This document shows, piece after piece, positions 13,139 to 25,544 of a DNA stretch of 64,000 nt (positions are counted from its first letter, which is position 1; every line of letters starts with the position of its first letter). Source of the stretch: Trichopria drosophilae (taxonomy: Eukaryota; Arthropoda; Insecta; Hymenoptera; Diapriidae); contig CM059587.1 in assembly GCA_030407085.1 (NCBI GenBank), positions 92,747,001-92,811,000 of the forward strand, read 5' to 3'. Both the position numbers and the translations under genes were made by a program. The notes under the pieces were generated by a model, which made no database searches, was not told where the DNA came from, and saw only the letters and a program-made list of their open reading frames with translations.

Positions 13139-15460
13139 GTATTTAAATTTTCTTCGGTCAATATGTCTCTGATTTTGCATTTATTGAAAAAAAAAAAATA
13201 TAATATGAGTGTTGTAACAAATTAAATGTTAGATACTTCAGTTGTTTTGGTAATACCAAATTTTTGTTAGCACACAGAATTACCGCAGTGAGGTATTGAG
13301 ACAATTTAAATTGAAATTATTTTCATAATTTCTTGTTTTACAATTATAAAATGGTTAAATCGCAGTTCGTTACAAAAGGAGTCTATTTGGAGATTATTGA
13401 AGGTGATTGGGAGTTTATTTTAAAATTCTTTAGAAGTATTCCCATGATTCTCAAACTTCTGTACTAAAATGGTGTCACGCTCATGCACTTCATTAGTTTT
13501 CAAATTCACGTAAAAAAAAAAAGATTCAAAAGGTAAAGAAAAAGTGAATTAATTAATCAATCATTTCAGCGACGTCCAAATAGTAGGGATTTCAAGAACC
13601 ATATGAAAATATTCGGTTTCTTTTTATATGGGTGTATTATGAGGGTGATGTTTGATTCGTTGCAGATATCTGGAGTGAAATGAGGTAGCCAATTAGCCAC
13701 TTGCAGTTTTTCTATTCCAACTTCTAGCTCATGATTATTGCTAACAAATTTTCGTAAACCTAGATAAACGAGCAAAAATTTATTCAGAATCTGATCAGGA
13801 CCTGACCACAGCGATACGGGCCTGATTAAGGCCATAATAAATTTCTACCCGGGATAAATCTGATATTATATAGTATGGTAAATATCCATCAATAACACAT
13901 GATACAAAATAAACTATAAGCCTAATTGATGTTTCATCAAAGTGAAATAAAGGATTATAAATTAGAATTTGATTAAAAAGGAAATTAGTTTTTGTTTCCT
14001 ACTTTGAATTTCCATTATATTCAAAGGCGTGTAGGTATATTTTATAACACGTTGGTGGCAAATCCATTAACAAACGAAAATTTTAACTTGGATTAGAGTG
14101 AATAATTCCGTCTGGTTACTTCAGAACGTTATGCCATTATTTGCAAAACAAAACTACCGTCACTGTTTCTCAGGGTGAAAATGCATTCTTTATGAAGTTA
14201 AAATATAGTGAATCGTCTCTTTAAGGGCGAGTTTTCACTCCAGATAGAACAATTTTTCACAATTTCAATGTAGTAGCATACTTTTCACTCTCTTAAGAGA
14301 ATTCTGACTCCAAGGAAATTAGCGAGATCATAAACGAGATTAGTTCTTCCCAACCGTAGAAATGGAAAAATACGCCAAACAAGTAACTACTAAGGATTTT
14401 GATACAAAAAGAAAAGCTATCTAACGATCTAAGCCCATATCTGTATGCAAATGATTATTCTACGTTAACTAGTTTCAATACTTCGGTTCGAAAATTCTCG
14501 TTCAGAATGTATGAACTCATTGGATCTCTGATATCAGAATGGATATGAGTATATGCTAGCATGAGCTGTACAGGAAAATAATTAATCAATTTTATAATAG
14601 GCTTATCAAAATAGATAATATCTCTCGGTGGTAAGCAAACGGTCACCGGAAAACAAATGATAAATAGATACATTGAATCTTATTTTGGTTCCAATTTTCG
14701 GATTAAAAATAAAATTATAGGGGATAATCCGGTATACAAGAGGCGTGTGTTTACTATCCTCCAATGCATGGTCGAATTCTATTGTTTATTTTATACTATA
14801 GTAACAATTGTTTCATTTACGAGAGGGAAAAACAACATTTCTTTTTGTTTGGAAAAGCTTAATTAATTATAATAGGCTAACAAAGAAAACTCTCTTATTT
14901 TCTTTTCATCCGGTAATGCACAACAAAGCGCTTTTTAGTATTTTAATTCAAATGAGAAACATTGTATTTGATTATTTCAATATTATTTATTAATTACTTA
15001 TTCAATTTTGTTATTTACTAGATTTTTATTGCTAGACCAATTTATAGTTTATGCCCAACACTTTTTTCTTTTAGAATGTGGTGGGGGTGGGGAGGTGGGC
15101 TCAAAAAAGAAGATATATGTAAATTACTTAGACTGACCTGCAGGACAGATTTCTAATCTATGTTTGAAACAAATTCTCACAAGTCAAAGGTTTAATTTCA
15201 ATAGATGATATTAATTTTCGTAAAAAATGTAAAAGAGGTGTAACATAGATACGAGTTATAGAATTCTTAATTATTGATCGTTTCAGAACATTTTTTAAGA
15301 ATAGTTGTTATTTGCATTAATAATTATTAATTTTATCTTATTGTAAATTTATTAACAATATTTTTAGATTTTCAGATTTGGTAGCATGCAGCGTATGTAT
15401 AAAAAGAATAACATGTATTCTATTACTGACTTGCTTGTAATAGATACGGAAATAATCATA
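13139..15460. other. Non-coding stretch, unassigned
   Basis: No gene is supported. A minus-strand frame of 89 codons at 13566-13835 is the least AT-biased open frame here. It has no start context, domain or splice logic that I recognise and overlaps TE-poor sequence, so I leave it unannotated. A G-rich run (GTGGTGGGGGTGGGGAGG) sits at 15079-15097. Confidence 0.4.
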
Positions 15461-15791
15461 TACTGCGCCCCCCCCCCCCCAATATTTGTCTTGACCGTTT
15501 TGTCTATCCTTTTCTAACCCTCCCAATATTTACCTAGTGAGGGTAAAGAAATGTTTCTTTGACTCCGCCGACATACAGTTATAGAACACGCATGCGTCGA
15601 CCACTAGAAAAAGAGTTTAACCTTTTCAACATCGCGCATGCATGATGTCGTCACAGAATTACCGCTCCGCGAGAAGTGGTGGGGAAAAGCAATCTAGGGG
15701 TAAGGCAAATATTGGAACGGACATAGTGGTGAACATACGGGGTAGCAAATGTTGGGAATGCAAATATTGGGGAGGGGGGGGGGCTACTGTA
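15461..15791. mobile_element. CAGTAG-type MITE with poly-C/poly-G ends, copy 1
   Basis: The left edge is a CTGCG followed by a long C run and AATATTTG. The right edge is the inverse: CAAATATTGG, a long G run, then CTACTG, flanked by TA. It shares internal words with the copy at 60917-61107 in the opposite orientation, including CCTAGTGAGG against CCTCACTAGG and TATAGAACACGCATGCGTC against its inverse. Several GCATGC/GCGCATGC palindromes sit in the middle. CAGT ends with TA target duplication are typical of the Tc1/mariner-pogo group; the assignment is inference. Confidence 0.8.
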
Positions 15792-16073
15792 TTCTGATTC
15801 ATATTGATACAAGTAATTAACAAAAAAAGAGTAATACAAAGAATTGTCAGTACAGGGAAGAAATAGAGCCAGAGATAGTCCGAAATTATTATTTCTGAAA
15901 ACTCAATATCCTACATGAATATGACAGAAGAGAAATTAGATATCAAATCTGGTCATGAAGCCTTAATCACTTCAATCAATTTAGATGGACACATCATTGA
16001 TAAAAGTTTTGAAAACACATCGATAAAGCATTGCTATCTTCAATGTTTTCAAAATTTTCAAAAAGTTTCACAA

Positions 16074-16440
16074 TTATGAAAGTTTGTAAGTAAAATAGCA
16101 AAATGTTAGAGTCAGGACCGGAAACGGGTAAAATCGTATGTGGAGCGTTGCGCATATAAATGTGACTATAAAAACAGTTTGGTTTTCTGGTGGAGTAACT
16201 TCTGGGCGAAGATCAACGCGCTTAATGAGCAGTGTCGCAGGTGTATACATCACGAAAAGTGACTTGTTCACTCGTCACAGCAAATGCCACGACGCCATTT
16301 CGTCTGCTTTATACACCCCTGTTAATTATTGTAGATTACATGTAGAATCCCAATTTGCAAGATGCGTGAGTGAGACGAAAGTGAACGAAACTCGTTACGA
16401 TCTTGCTGCTTGATGCAACTTGCTTTATTAATGTCTCGTT
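16074..16440. other. GC-richer island of unknown nature
   Basis: This island is less AT-rich than its flanks and open on both strands, with 91 codons on plus from 16138 and 65 codons on minus. Open frames on both strands are expected when stop codons are diluted by GC, so I do not call a gene. It contains a GTGAC-TTGTTCACTC-GTCAC dyad near 16260 and ACGAAAGTGAACGAAAC near 16375, partly inverted as GTCTCGTTTCG near 16433. It could be a degenerate element or a regulatory island. Confidence 0.3.
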
Positions 16441-16859
16441 TCGTTTGGGTGTGAACGAACCTCAACTAATAACATTTTTGAAATTTGAGTTTTCCGTTAT
16501 AAAGTTATTCTGTAAAAAAGATTTCTTCAAAGGTAAACAATTTTGGAACCTTTAAACGCAGTTTTGATAGCCGAATTTCCTAATTTTAGGAAAATAAGAT
16601 CCAAAATGTTGAAGGTTCCGTCTAAAAGTTCTTAATGAAATTGAAAATTCTAGTAATTAGTGTATAGTTAATCACATCTGTATCGATTTTAGTCCTGATT
16701 TTTTAATAGTTTGTGATTTTCAAAAATTAAGTCATTGTAAAAAATAAAATAGGGTGGATATGTTAATTAATGGAAGATTTTGTACCATATTTAAAATCTA
16801 CGAAAAAATTAACAAGTTATCATTAAAGTGTCAAAATTGCTTAATGAAAGTTTTCATAG

Positions 16860-17240
16860 CCGCTGATTCTGAATTCGTCGGTACTTTAGAATATTTTAAA
16901 ATGTCGGATCGGCCTTTTTTGGATGGTTGATAGCGAATCTGAAGAAGTTTAGACAAATTTATAACATTTTGGACATTTTAAAAATTCGTCTGGTATATTG
17001 GCTATTTTAAATTTCTCTAAACTGATTTTAAATTTGCAATCAGCGACCTCAAAAACCTCATTGTAACGAGCTTGAAGTGAAGTAGACGAATTTTAAAAAA
17101 TTCGTTTGCCAAATTTGATCTTCCATTTTGCATTTTTCCAAACTTACTTCAGATTCAAAATCACCGACCTGAAAAACACAATGACAAATTATATTTTTGG
17201 CAGCATTTTCACGATATAAAAATGTATGCCGCAAAGGTTC
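16860..17240. repeat. Decayed copy of the TTAA-type repeat
   Basis: The right end, AAAAATGTATGCCGCAAAGG, matches the terminal word of the 12570-13138 element. Inside, AATCAGCGACCTCAAAAACC at 17039 and AATCACCGACCTGAAAAACA at 17160 are two direct copies about 120 bases apart, each preceded by GATTTTAAATTTG/CTTCAGATTC. An inverted counterpart (GGTTGATAGCGAATCTGAAG) lies near 16925. The left end is not clear. Confidence 0.55.
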
Positions 17241-17469
17241 AATAGACTCTTGAAAAACTGTTTTACTAGGAAAAATATTTTAGTGGGCATGTTAACATTT
17301 TTACGGTTTAATCTAACCTTAACAAGTTTTATTTTTAACTTTCTGATAATATAAACGATTTGAGAATCGTTTGTTATTTTTGTTGTTAAAATCGGGACAT
17401 TATTGAGAAGATAATATATTAATATTTAGTAATTACTATCATCGTTATTAGTTAATATTTTATACATTG

Positions 17470-18360
17470 AAAAGGGCAGTGCTGATTATTGCAAAACGTA
17501 CTAATCGCGTCTTTTTGCTCAGACCATTCTTCTCCCGTCGGATTTTTTTCAAAAAACAAAATGGCGGCTTCAAGATAGCGTCTCCAAGTTGTAATTTTAC
17601 ATTTTCTCCCACAAATATAGATTATTTGACCGCGTAACGGTTCAAATCACGTAGAACTGGGATGAAAAAGTAATTATTATCATTTGTGAATACTTAGTCC
17701 TATCATGATTCATTCATAACCTCAAATTAGTCGTGTACAATGGGTTACTACCGATATTTTGTCTGATTTTCACTCAATTTGCAGGTCGCAGGTCAATCCA
17801 CATCTTATAGTGCAACATAACTTTTAATATCTGCAATATTGATTTACAAAATACAAAACAAAACACAAAAATAAAAAACAAATATTTCCTCATTGCCTCC
17901 ACGTGTTTTGAATACAAAAAAAAATGAAAGTAATAAAATTAAAATAAAAAAAAAATGAAGAAAAGTATTTTAAAAATAAAAAAAAGTCGAACTGTACTAA
18001 ATTTTTAGGTTATATCCCGATAATTAATAGGTCATAAGGGTATATGGTCATTTTTAATTTCACACATAAGTACTGTTACGGAAACGTCGAAAATTGTGTG
18101 AAAATTAGACAAATAATCGGTATAAACCCATTGTGTCTAATTAATTTGAGGTTATGAGGTTATGAATAAATCATGATGAGACTAGGTATTCACAAATGGT
18201 AATAATTACTTTTTCATTTCAATTCTCCATGATTTGAGCCGTTACACGTTCAAATAATCGACATTTGTGCGAGAAAATTCAAACTTACAACTTCCCGACG
18301 GCACCTTGAAACCGCCATTTTGTTTTTTGAAAAAAATCCGACGGGAGAAGAATGGTTTCA
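17470..18360. mobile_element. Long palindromic foldback element (~0.9 kb), related to 8651-9361
   Basis: ACCATTCTTCTCCCGTCGG at 17523 is repeated perfectly inverted at 18339-18357. Inward of this, AAAACAAAATGGCGG, CAAATCACGTAGAACTGGG, AAGTAATTATTATCATTTGTG, CATGATTCATTCATAACCTC and ACAATGGGTTTATACCG-like words all reappear inverted in the right arm. The axis is near 17930, where the sequence becomes A-rich. The left-edge word TACTAATCGCGTCTTTTTGC matches, inverted, the right portion of the element at 8651-9361. No transposase frame is present. Confidence 0.78.
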
Positions 18361-19085
18361 AATTTCATGACAAAAGTACCAAAAGTGATGAATGATCCAC
18401 GGTTTCAATATCTCTCGAAATAGGAAATAAAAATACTTAGGTCAATCATTTTAATGAAATAAGTGCATTACGTCACGTAATGTGGTTTTGAAATATTGGA
18501 TATGTTTTCCTAATTTTCGTTGCATGTTTTAGAATTTACTATTGCAGTTTCACATTAGACATTAAAAATATTAATTAATCTTAGTTAAGATATGACTGTC
18601 ACTACTTAATGTTTACTAGCTAAAAACAATAATGAAATAAAAATGTTTTATAATATGATTTAGTGCACTATTGATTAAAAATGACATTTTTAATACGTTA
18701 TTACGACGTGACATACATAATTTATTTAGGTCTTCTGATGAGAGTAAAGGCGTCACTATGAGATATGCGAAGTCGATTGAATCTGACACATTTCAGTTTA
18801 CTTTATATCTTGATAGATCGAACGGTTTCGGTACAACGAAATGGGTATCAAGAAGAACTTTTAATAGAGATTTTCAAAACTTGATAACAACAGTATTGTC
18901 TTTTAATCAATTCATAAGTTTGGTACGTAATAATGTATCAATTTAAAAAACCTAATAGATCACCAATAAGTAGTTATATTTTAATGATTAATTTTGGGGT
19001 GTCTAGTTATTTAAATTGCAATGTTATCGTATAGTTAACCAAGGCTAGTGAGCTTTCTTACATTTAGGTTAGATCTGATTTAAGG
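18361..19085. other. Non-coding; contains an unassigned 91-codon frame
   Basis: The plus-strand frame at 18671-18946 has a balanced residue content for this window (…RSSDESKG…YAKSIESD…). It begins without a recognisable promoter and ends at a TAA, and I recognise no family. It could be a piece of an old element or chance. I do not call it a gene. Confidence 0.3.
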
Positions 19086-19087
19086 TA

Positions 19088-19215
19088 CACTGTAAACAAG
19101 TAATGAAATTTAATGTAATGTTCATTAAAATCAATAAATTTTCATTACATTTAATCTATATAAAGGAAGCCAATATTATAAATATACATTCAATTTCATG
19201 ACATTTTGTACAGTG
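19088..19215. mobile_element. Small TA-flanked MITE
   Basis: The ends are CACTGTAAACAAGTAATGA on the left and TCATGACATTTTGTACAGTG on the right, inverted copies with a few mismatches, flanked by TA on both sides. Inside, AAATTTAATGTA near 19107 pairs with TACATTCAATTT near 19183. The length of 128 bases and absence of any frame fit a miniature inverted-repeat element. Confidence 0.75.
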
Positions 19216-19217
19216 TA

Positions 19218-21821
19218 TTAAAATCTGATGTTTCAAGTGAATATTTCAAAACTTAATCAAATTATGGGTAGAATGGTATTGAAATGTATTTGTACGAAGC
19301 ATATATAGTTACTATTTAAGAAATATCCATTTTCTGCGTTTGAATAAATTCAGTTTGAGTATTGTTTAATAATTAAATGAAGATTGTTATAAAATTAGTT
19401 AAAGGGCTTATAATTACAGTATACATATATATAGTTATAGATAGTTGTAAAATTTTATACATTTTGATATATGATTTCATAGAATTTCGTGCGATTTTTT
19501 TATAGTTGTTAAAATTAGTGTTAAAATTAAGTTGAATTGTTAGTAACATTTCGTAACAAGGTTGTCGGTTTCAGGGCATTGTAATCCATAAAAATCAATT
19601 TGGGTCTATGCTGGAAACAATTGGACGTTCATCATCGGAAATAATCAAGAAGAATTATTTAATTCAATACAAAGTAAACATTTAACGGTCTTCAAAATAT
19701 CACACACCCGTTTGGAATTAAAGTAACATAATTGAAAAAAACAATAAACCTCGATATTGAATCAGGCGTTTTGAATTTTTGAGAAAAACATCATGATCAG
19801 CGACCCCAAAAACCTCCGAGTAGTAAATTTTATTCTAATTCACCATGAAGTTCGTTCAAAAATGATTTCCTTCTAAAAAATCAACGATTTTAGTAATAAT
19901 TATTACATTCAATAACAGATTAATGATCAAAAACCAAAAAGACACTATTATGCCCATTTGTGAGGTTATGTATATTCACGGTAGGATTTTCGCTGTATCA
20001 GCGCACACTAGTGATATTGAAGTATTGTCTTCCTCTGTTATCTTTTCTCGCGAAGACATTGCAATTTGATGTTTAAAATACTATTTTTCGATACAAGGCC
20101 GTAAAATCTTACTGTCTTGTGTAGAACATTATTTTTCGATACTGAAAGCTGTAAAATTTCGATTTAGACTGCATTTAGTCGATATGGGTTTGACAGCGCA
20201 GATTCATGTTTCACCTGATCAGTGAAATTTCATTTTACGGCTGTAGCACAGAAAAAATGTTTTTTACATATTAAAAAGCATGTATATCATATATTTGAGG
20301 TTATATTTTCCTTACAACTCTATAAGACATTAATTCTGCCCACACACTTTCATTATATTCCATTGGTCAGTCATTTTTTAAATTCAACTTGTTATATTGT
20401 ATATTGTACACAAATGTCTGTTCGAAGTGTTCGAAGCGTGTATGTAAATTTACTGAAACTGAGACTGTGGATATTTAAGTATTAAAGTATGCTTTAATGC
20501 TCCTTTCCTTTTAAATGTACCTAGAGCGAGTTATAGGTGTTTAAAACATTTCTGGTATACATTAAGCGTTTAGAATAAATTAGAGCAAAAAATTCTGCCC
20601 TAACCAGGAATTGAATGCCGATTCTTCGCTCAGAAATTTTGAACTACTCGGCTGCATTCGATGTTAAAGTTAATTTAAAAATATAGAATAGTTGGAACAG
20701 GTTCGTTACGATATAAACAAAAGAGGAGAAAAAGTAATAATGGAACGTTCATTAAGTGTTCATGAAGTGTTCATTAACAGATCTTTTTTTTGGAGCTCTT
20801 AAAAACGATTAATAGACACTCGATGTACGAATATGGACCTCTAAAGCTTCATGCAAACTTTAAATGTACCAAAAGTAATATAATTCCACATGTGCACTTA
20901 CACTAAATTAGGGAAATGCACTACTACTATTAAACGATCGCTTCTGTTACTTAAATAAAAATCATCTAAATATCTTGAAGACACATAATTGTCCGAATTC
21001 ACAACATCCTTTCTCTTCACTGTTCGTAACAGTCAGTCAGAAGTGCTATAAGTGTTCAAATATCCCCAATGAAAGTGTGTAACACTTCCAGGTCACATAC
21101 TGAAAGCTTAAATGAAGTATTACATAAAATCAAATTTGTATAAAGAATAATTTTTTACATATAAAAGTTAAGATTTTCCAGAATTTCACATATTTTAGTT
21201 TGAAACATAATTTGCTGAAAAGATTGCATAATACTTCTGATTTTAATGAAAAATATTTGAGCAAACTACATTTTTTTTTGTAACGGGGAACGTAAATTTG
21301 ATCGATGGAAAAACTCACCAAAAATAAAAAAAAGTTTTAACTTAAAATAAAGTTTTAAACAAAATTTCCAAAATGGCGGCATATATGAAGACGTCTTGTC
21401 TAACATTTCGGGTTTAGATATATAAAAATTATATAATTTCATAGACATTTGTTATTCTTTTTTTTGGGATTCCAATTTGTATTTGTTATATTGAATCCAT
21501 CGTTATCAAATTTCCATCGTGATTTTCTAAACAGTTCAAAAATGTCAAAATACCTAAAGTCTATCGATATAAACGAAATTTGTTCAATATATATTTATTA
21601 AATGAAACGTTCGATTGTTTTGGAATTCCTAAATTTAGATCGGATTTTCAATCAACGACCAAAAAAATAGTTTAAATATTCATTTAATTTTGCATTTACA
21701 GCATTATACAATCCACATTTGTTCCAATTCTATGATTGAAAAGTATCCAAACAAACCGCAATTATGGATATGCTATTGCAAAAATATCTAATTTATTGTA
21801 TTATTTATAGTGTAATAAATC
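19218..21821. other. Mostly non-coding; minor repeats
   Basis: Near 20075-20160, TATTTTTCGATAC followed by GTAAAAT occurs twice in direct orientation about 56 bases apart. Fragments of the ATGGCGG/AGCGACCCC repeat vocabulary occur near 19800 and 21375. An 87-codon frame at 20222-20485 and two overlapping minus frames near 21130-21448 look like chance frames. No RNA gene is clear except the weak candidate listed separately. Confidence 0.4.
20582..20662 (-). other. Possible tRNA-derived (SINE-like) fragment
   Basis: Read on the minus strand, the segment runs GCAGCCGAGTAGTTCAAAA, then about 25 bases later GGCATTCAATTCCTGG. This resembles a type II tRNA 5' half (GCCGAGTGGTT) and a degenerate B box (GGTTCGAATCC). 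The spacing is roughly tRNA-like, but the stems do not pair well and the B box has several changes. It is at best a pseudogene or SINE head. Confidence 0.2.
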
Positions 21822-21970
21822 TTTTTTGTCGCATTAGGCCGCAAAATACGAATTTGCGCCCCCGTTTTAGGCATAGAGGTGAATGCTCTGGGTGACGGAC
21901 TCCTCATCACACTTTACATGCTACTGCGACAAAAAATGTGCGTACCACGGGCGCAAAATGATCTTTTATG
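21822..21970. repeat. Inverted-repeat element with GGGCGCAAAA word
   Basis: TTTTTTGTCGCA at 21822 is perfectly inverted as TGCGACAAAAAA at 21925-21936, enclosing a GC-richer loop with TTTGCGCCC. Immediately after comes ACCACGGGCGCAAAATGATC, which matches words at 50737-50774 and 51749-51854 (CACGGGCGTAAAACGACC, CCAAGGGCGTAAAA). The three loci appear to belong to one short dispersed family. The sequence is non-coding. Confidence 0.6.
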
Positions 21971-24961
21971 CATTCGGGAGGAAAAATACTATTGTTCGTT
22001 AAATGCATATACATTTTAATATGTACAAACATTTTATTTATAATTTATGTGATTTCCCGGTTATAAAATTTTGTTCTCACGTATGTTTTCAAACATTTCA
22101 TTTGAAAGAGCACCCTTTTAAAATATTTGACAAGCTTCTTTTTCAAATTATTCGGTATTCTGAAATACGATAAAGTCATCTTCATGTCTAGATCATCCAT
22201 CAGTCCAAAATGATTACATAGTCGAAGAATTAGAAGTTATATTATTTAGAAACGTATAAAACTAGTTCGGTCTTGAATATCGTTATAACTTTTTTAATAA
22301 AAATTTAATAAAAATTTTATCCTAAAGTAATGGATATATTTTATTGTCTTTTTCGATAAAACTTTGAGCAGGAAACCTGGATTTTGGCAATTACTTTTAG
22401 GATATCAATCGTAAAAGGTGAACTTTGAAAATGGAATGTGGAAAATGAGAATCGATGATTGATGCCATGACAAAAAAAATGTAACGACATTCGAGCAGGC
22501 TTAAAATCGCGGTCGTGCTTGCCAACTTTTCTCTTGGACATCGGCGCCTTCGTAACAGCTGCGCAAAAACTTGTGCGCACAGCTATAACCGTACAGCTTC
22601 CAGAGCTATTATGTCCCCCAGCTTTCTGCCTTCCGAATCGTTGATTCGTCGTAAATCCTGCCAGTAGAAATTACAAGTACCGGAACCACTCAAGGGTTCA
22701 AAATGTACCGTAAATTTGCACAGTTTTGGTTTTGACATTCTGAGAGTTAACATTTCAACTGAGGTTCATGTACTCTTGTCGTTCGTTAACTCCGACATAT
22801 TTCACAAAAATCAGCCGACTAAATGCACTTTCTAATATGTATTCGAAAATTAACACTAATTAGTAACTCAATAACGAGTTTGGGAATTTCATCATATTTC
22901 AGATGAATTATAGTTGAGACAATGTTGAATATCAAGATACGAAACCAGAGAAAACAAGATCGGTTCAATAATTTTATATTTAGATTGGTGCTGTCTTACG
23001 TTGAAGCATATTAGAATTCGTTTAAGATTGACCTAGTCAGATTTTCCAGTCGAACACGTAACGTTAAATAGAAAATGTCCTTTTTACATTATGTCAGCAA
23101 TAACAATATTTTGTTAGCAGAATTGAAACCAAAACAAAGTTTCACTCCCATTTCGTGCCATTTTTAGAAATTCACAAACAACTTAAAAAAACTCAGGATT
23201 TAATAAAACTTATCATCGTGCAAGGGTTGAATAGTAAGTTAATCTTCTTACCTCCTACACAGAAAATAATTTACTTATTTTTTGAAATACTATTAACGAG
23301 ATTAGGATTTGTATTAGGTTTGATTAGGAATGTTTAATAGATCATCAAATATGAAAACTAGATATTGGTTTATTTAAAGTAAAACGTCGATTTTTGCATT
23401 TATTGAGTTATTAAATGTACAAGAAGAATGAACATTTATGCCGGAAAGTTGCACAAACTAAGAGGCTTAAACTCCTTGTACTATTCTTAGCCATAAATAT
23501 TAATAATCCAGCAAAGAGAATCTTTAATAAACGATTCCGAAAGTTAGGTTTAATCCTTCACATTAAAATGATGAAGTTTCGACTTAAGAATCAAAGAGCT
23601 TACTTAAATTGCGCAATGAGAAGAAGAACACGTTACATAAAGACAGTAAAGCCTCTCACGAATTTCTTATAGATGTCAAGGACTCTTCAGTCGTGAATTG
23701 CGTCCCTATCCGTAAATTTTTCCGGGTGGGATTTTCATCCGAGACCCCATTTCGTGTGGGTAGTAACAAGTGCATTTTCCAGTTTCACTCACGCTAAAAC
23801 GACCCGGAAATATATTGTAACAAGCGCAAATCCCAGTGGGATAAAATCTTGGAAGATACGCTGCCATCCGTCTGCGTAGGTAGACTTTCAGAGTAATTGG
23901 AAGACGATTGTTTCGAGTTCTTTTCCAAATTTAAGATGTGTGTGTACTTGTCAAGAGGAACATTTTTTTTTATTTTCAAAATGACTCGATTTTCCAAGTC
24001 ATTTTTTTGGTTAATATTTATTTTTTAATTTTAATGTACATTGCTGGTAAAATTCCACAGACGAAAAAACAGAATTTATAAAAACAAATATGCTAGAATT
24101 AATACATTGCCGTAACATTTCTCGTAATTTAGGTTGAAGTAATAAAATATATTACATAATTTATTACTCTCAATATTAAATATTGATAAACTAGTTATAT
24201 TTAGTTAATATATATGATAGGAATATGATGTAAGTGTTTTATATATTTATGAAGTGTTTTGTATATTTTCATTAACAGATTTTTTGAATACATCAGTTTT
24301 TAATGTGTGTTTTAATGCCATCTGTCAACAGCGTTTTTTCTTCCTCTCGAAGTTACTAAATATACATAATATAGGTCAAGTACGAGGAAGGAAGTCGCGC
24401 CCTTACGCACTCTGCACTAAAATAGTATAGGTGCTCAAATTTTCGATCAATTGAGTTTTACCACCATATTTTCTCAGATGTCAAGTATATAGACAGAATT
24501 AATTTCATGTACAAACTCGTGTTAAATATCTATTAATGTGCGTCTTGTAAACCCATCATGATTAACTGTTTAAATTATTTCAACTGTTTTATATATATTT
24601 AATGGGTAATTTCAAATCTGTCAAAATGTTTAATACACAGAAACTTAATAATAAAAAATATTAATAAAAAAACAGGTTTGTGTAAACATTGTTTTATACA
24701 CTTTTCGATCTAGTAAATAATTAATAAGTACGACAAAGATAACGATAATACAGACAGAAACCCCCAATAACTAATGAAATTAACCGTATGAATTTTTAAT
24801 AAACTCGTCTTTTCTATTAATACTATCTTATACGAAAATATGTAACATTTCAGAGAATAAGCTAAAAATTTATTCACCTTCTTTTTGACATTTTTGTTAT
24901 CCTAGTCATATAATATAAAAATTCCTGTAGTGCAGTTATAACTTTAATTTTTTATTATAAA
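21971..24961. other. Non-coding, with GC-richer islands at 22480-22690 and 23690-23930
   Basis: The two islands are less AT-rich than the rest. One carries a 79-codon minus frame (22341-22580) containing the basic segment MSKRKVGKHDRDFKPARM. The other carries words like CGGGTGGGATTTTCATCCGAG and CGCTGCCATCCGTCTGCG. A basic 85-codon plus frame lies at 23415-23672. I recognise no protein family in any of them, and overlapping frames on the other strand argue against a real gene. Confidence 0.3.
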
Positions 24962-25419
24962 TTTTATTTCTGCTGGTCTGTGTTTAGTATTTTTACGTTC
25001 ATTATTTCTATCTTTTAATTTTCTTTTCGTGTCACCTATATAATTAGCATTATAACTGTAACGATTCATTTTATATACAACATTATTAATATCAAATCTG
25101 CCTTCAAGATCTTTTAATCTTTTTTATTATATTAGATAAATGTTCAAAATTTGTATTATACGAAGAATAAACTGATATTTTACTTTATCAAAAAGAGATT
25201 TGATGAACGGGATTTTTTAAATAAAATTTTTTAATAATTTTTGTTATACTCTGTTTTGTAGCGGTGTTGACGGTTAATAAAATAGTTCTGTTTTTAATAT
25301 GTTTCTTAATAAATGAAATACTATCGTTATTAGATAATAAAATTTGTTTCATTAATGTAAAATTTGTTTGATGGAATTTCTGATGGATTAACTTTATTAC
25401 TTTATTACATAAAAATAAT
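24962..25419 (-). mobile_element. Penelope-like retroelement remnant (RT thumb + GIY-YIG)
   Basis: Read on the minus strand this is the 3' part of a Penelope-like element. From 25419 downward one frame gives a reverse-transcriptase C-terminal stretch containing FHQTNFTLMKQILLSNN and SFIKKHIKNR. After a frame change comes FEHLSNIIKKIKR, typical of the RT-to-endonuclease linker. From about 25102 to 24962 a GIY-YIG endonuclease block follows: NNVVYKMNRYSYNANYIGDT then KRKLKDRNNERK. The VVYK, NYIG and TKRKLKxR signatures are the classic family landmarks; the usual EH after the last helix reads ER. Frameshifts and stops at the joins show it is dead. No 5' part was recognised above 25440. Confidence 0.82.
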
Positions 25420-25544
25420 AGGTGTAGACCATCACAAATAACAAGGGTTATAACTGAAAGTATACATAATAGAAGAAATGAACTTATTAAAAATAGTTTA
25501 TTTTAATTAAGTGGTCTATCCGGTACTACGACTATACAACACAT

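Noticed and set aside
16138..16413. 91-codon plus frame as a gene
   Set aside because: The opposite strand is also open, no family is recognised, and the composition explains the open frames.
17630..17665. CGGTTCAAATCACG as a tRNA T-loop
   Set aside because: It is inside the foldback element and recurs inverted in its other arm; there is no tRNA fold.
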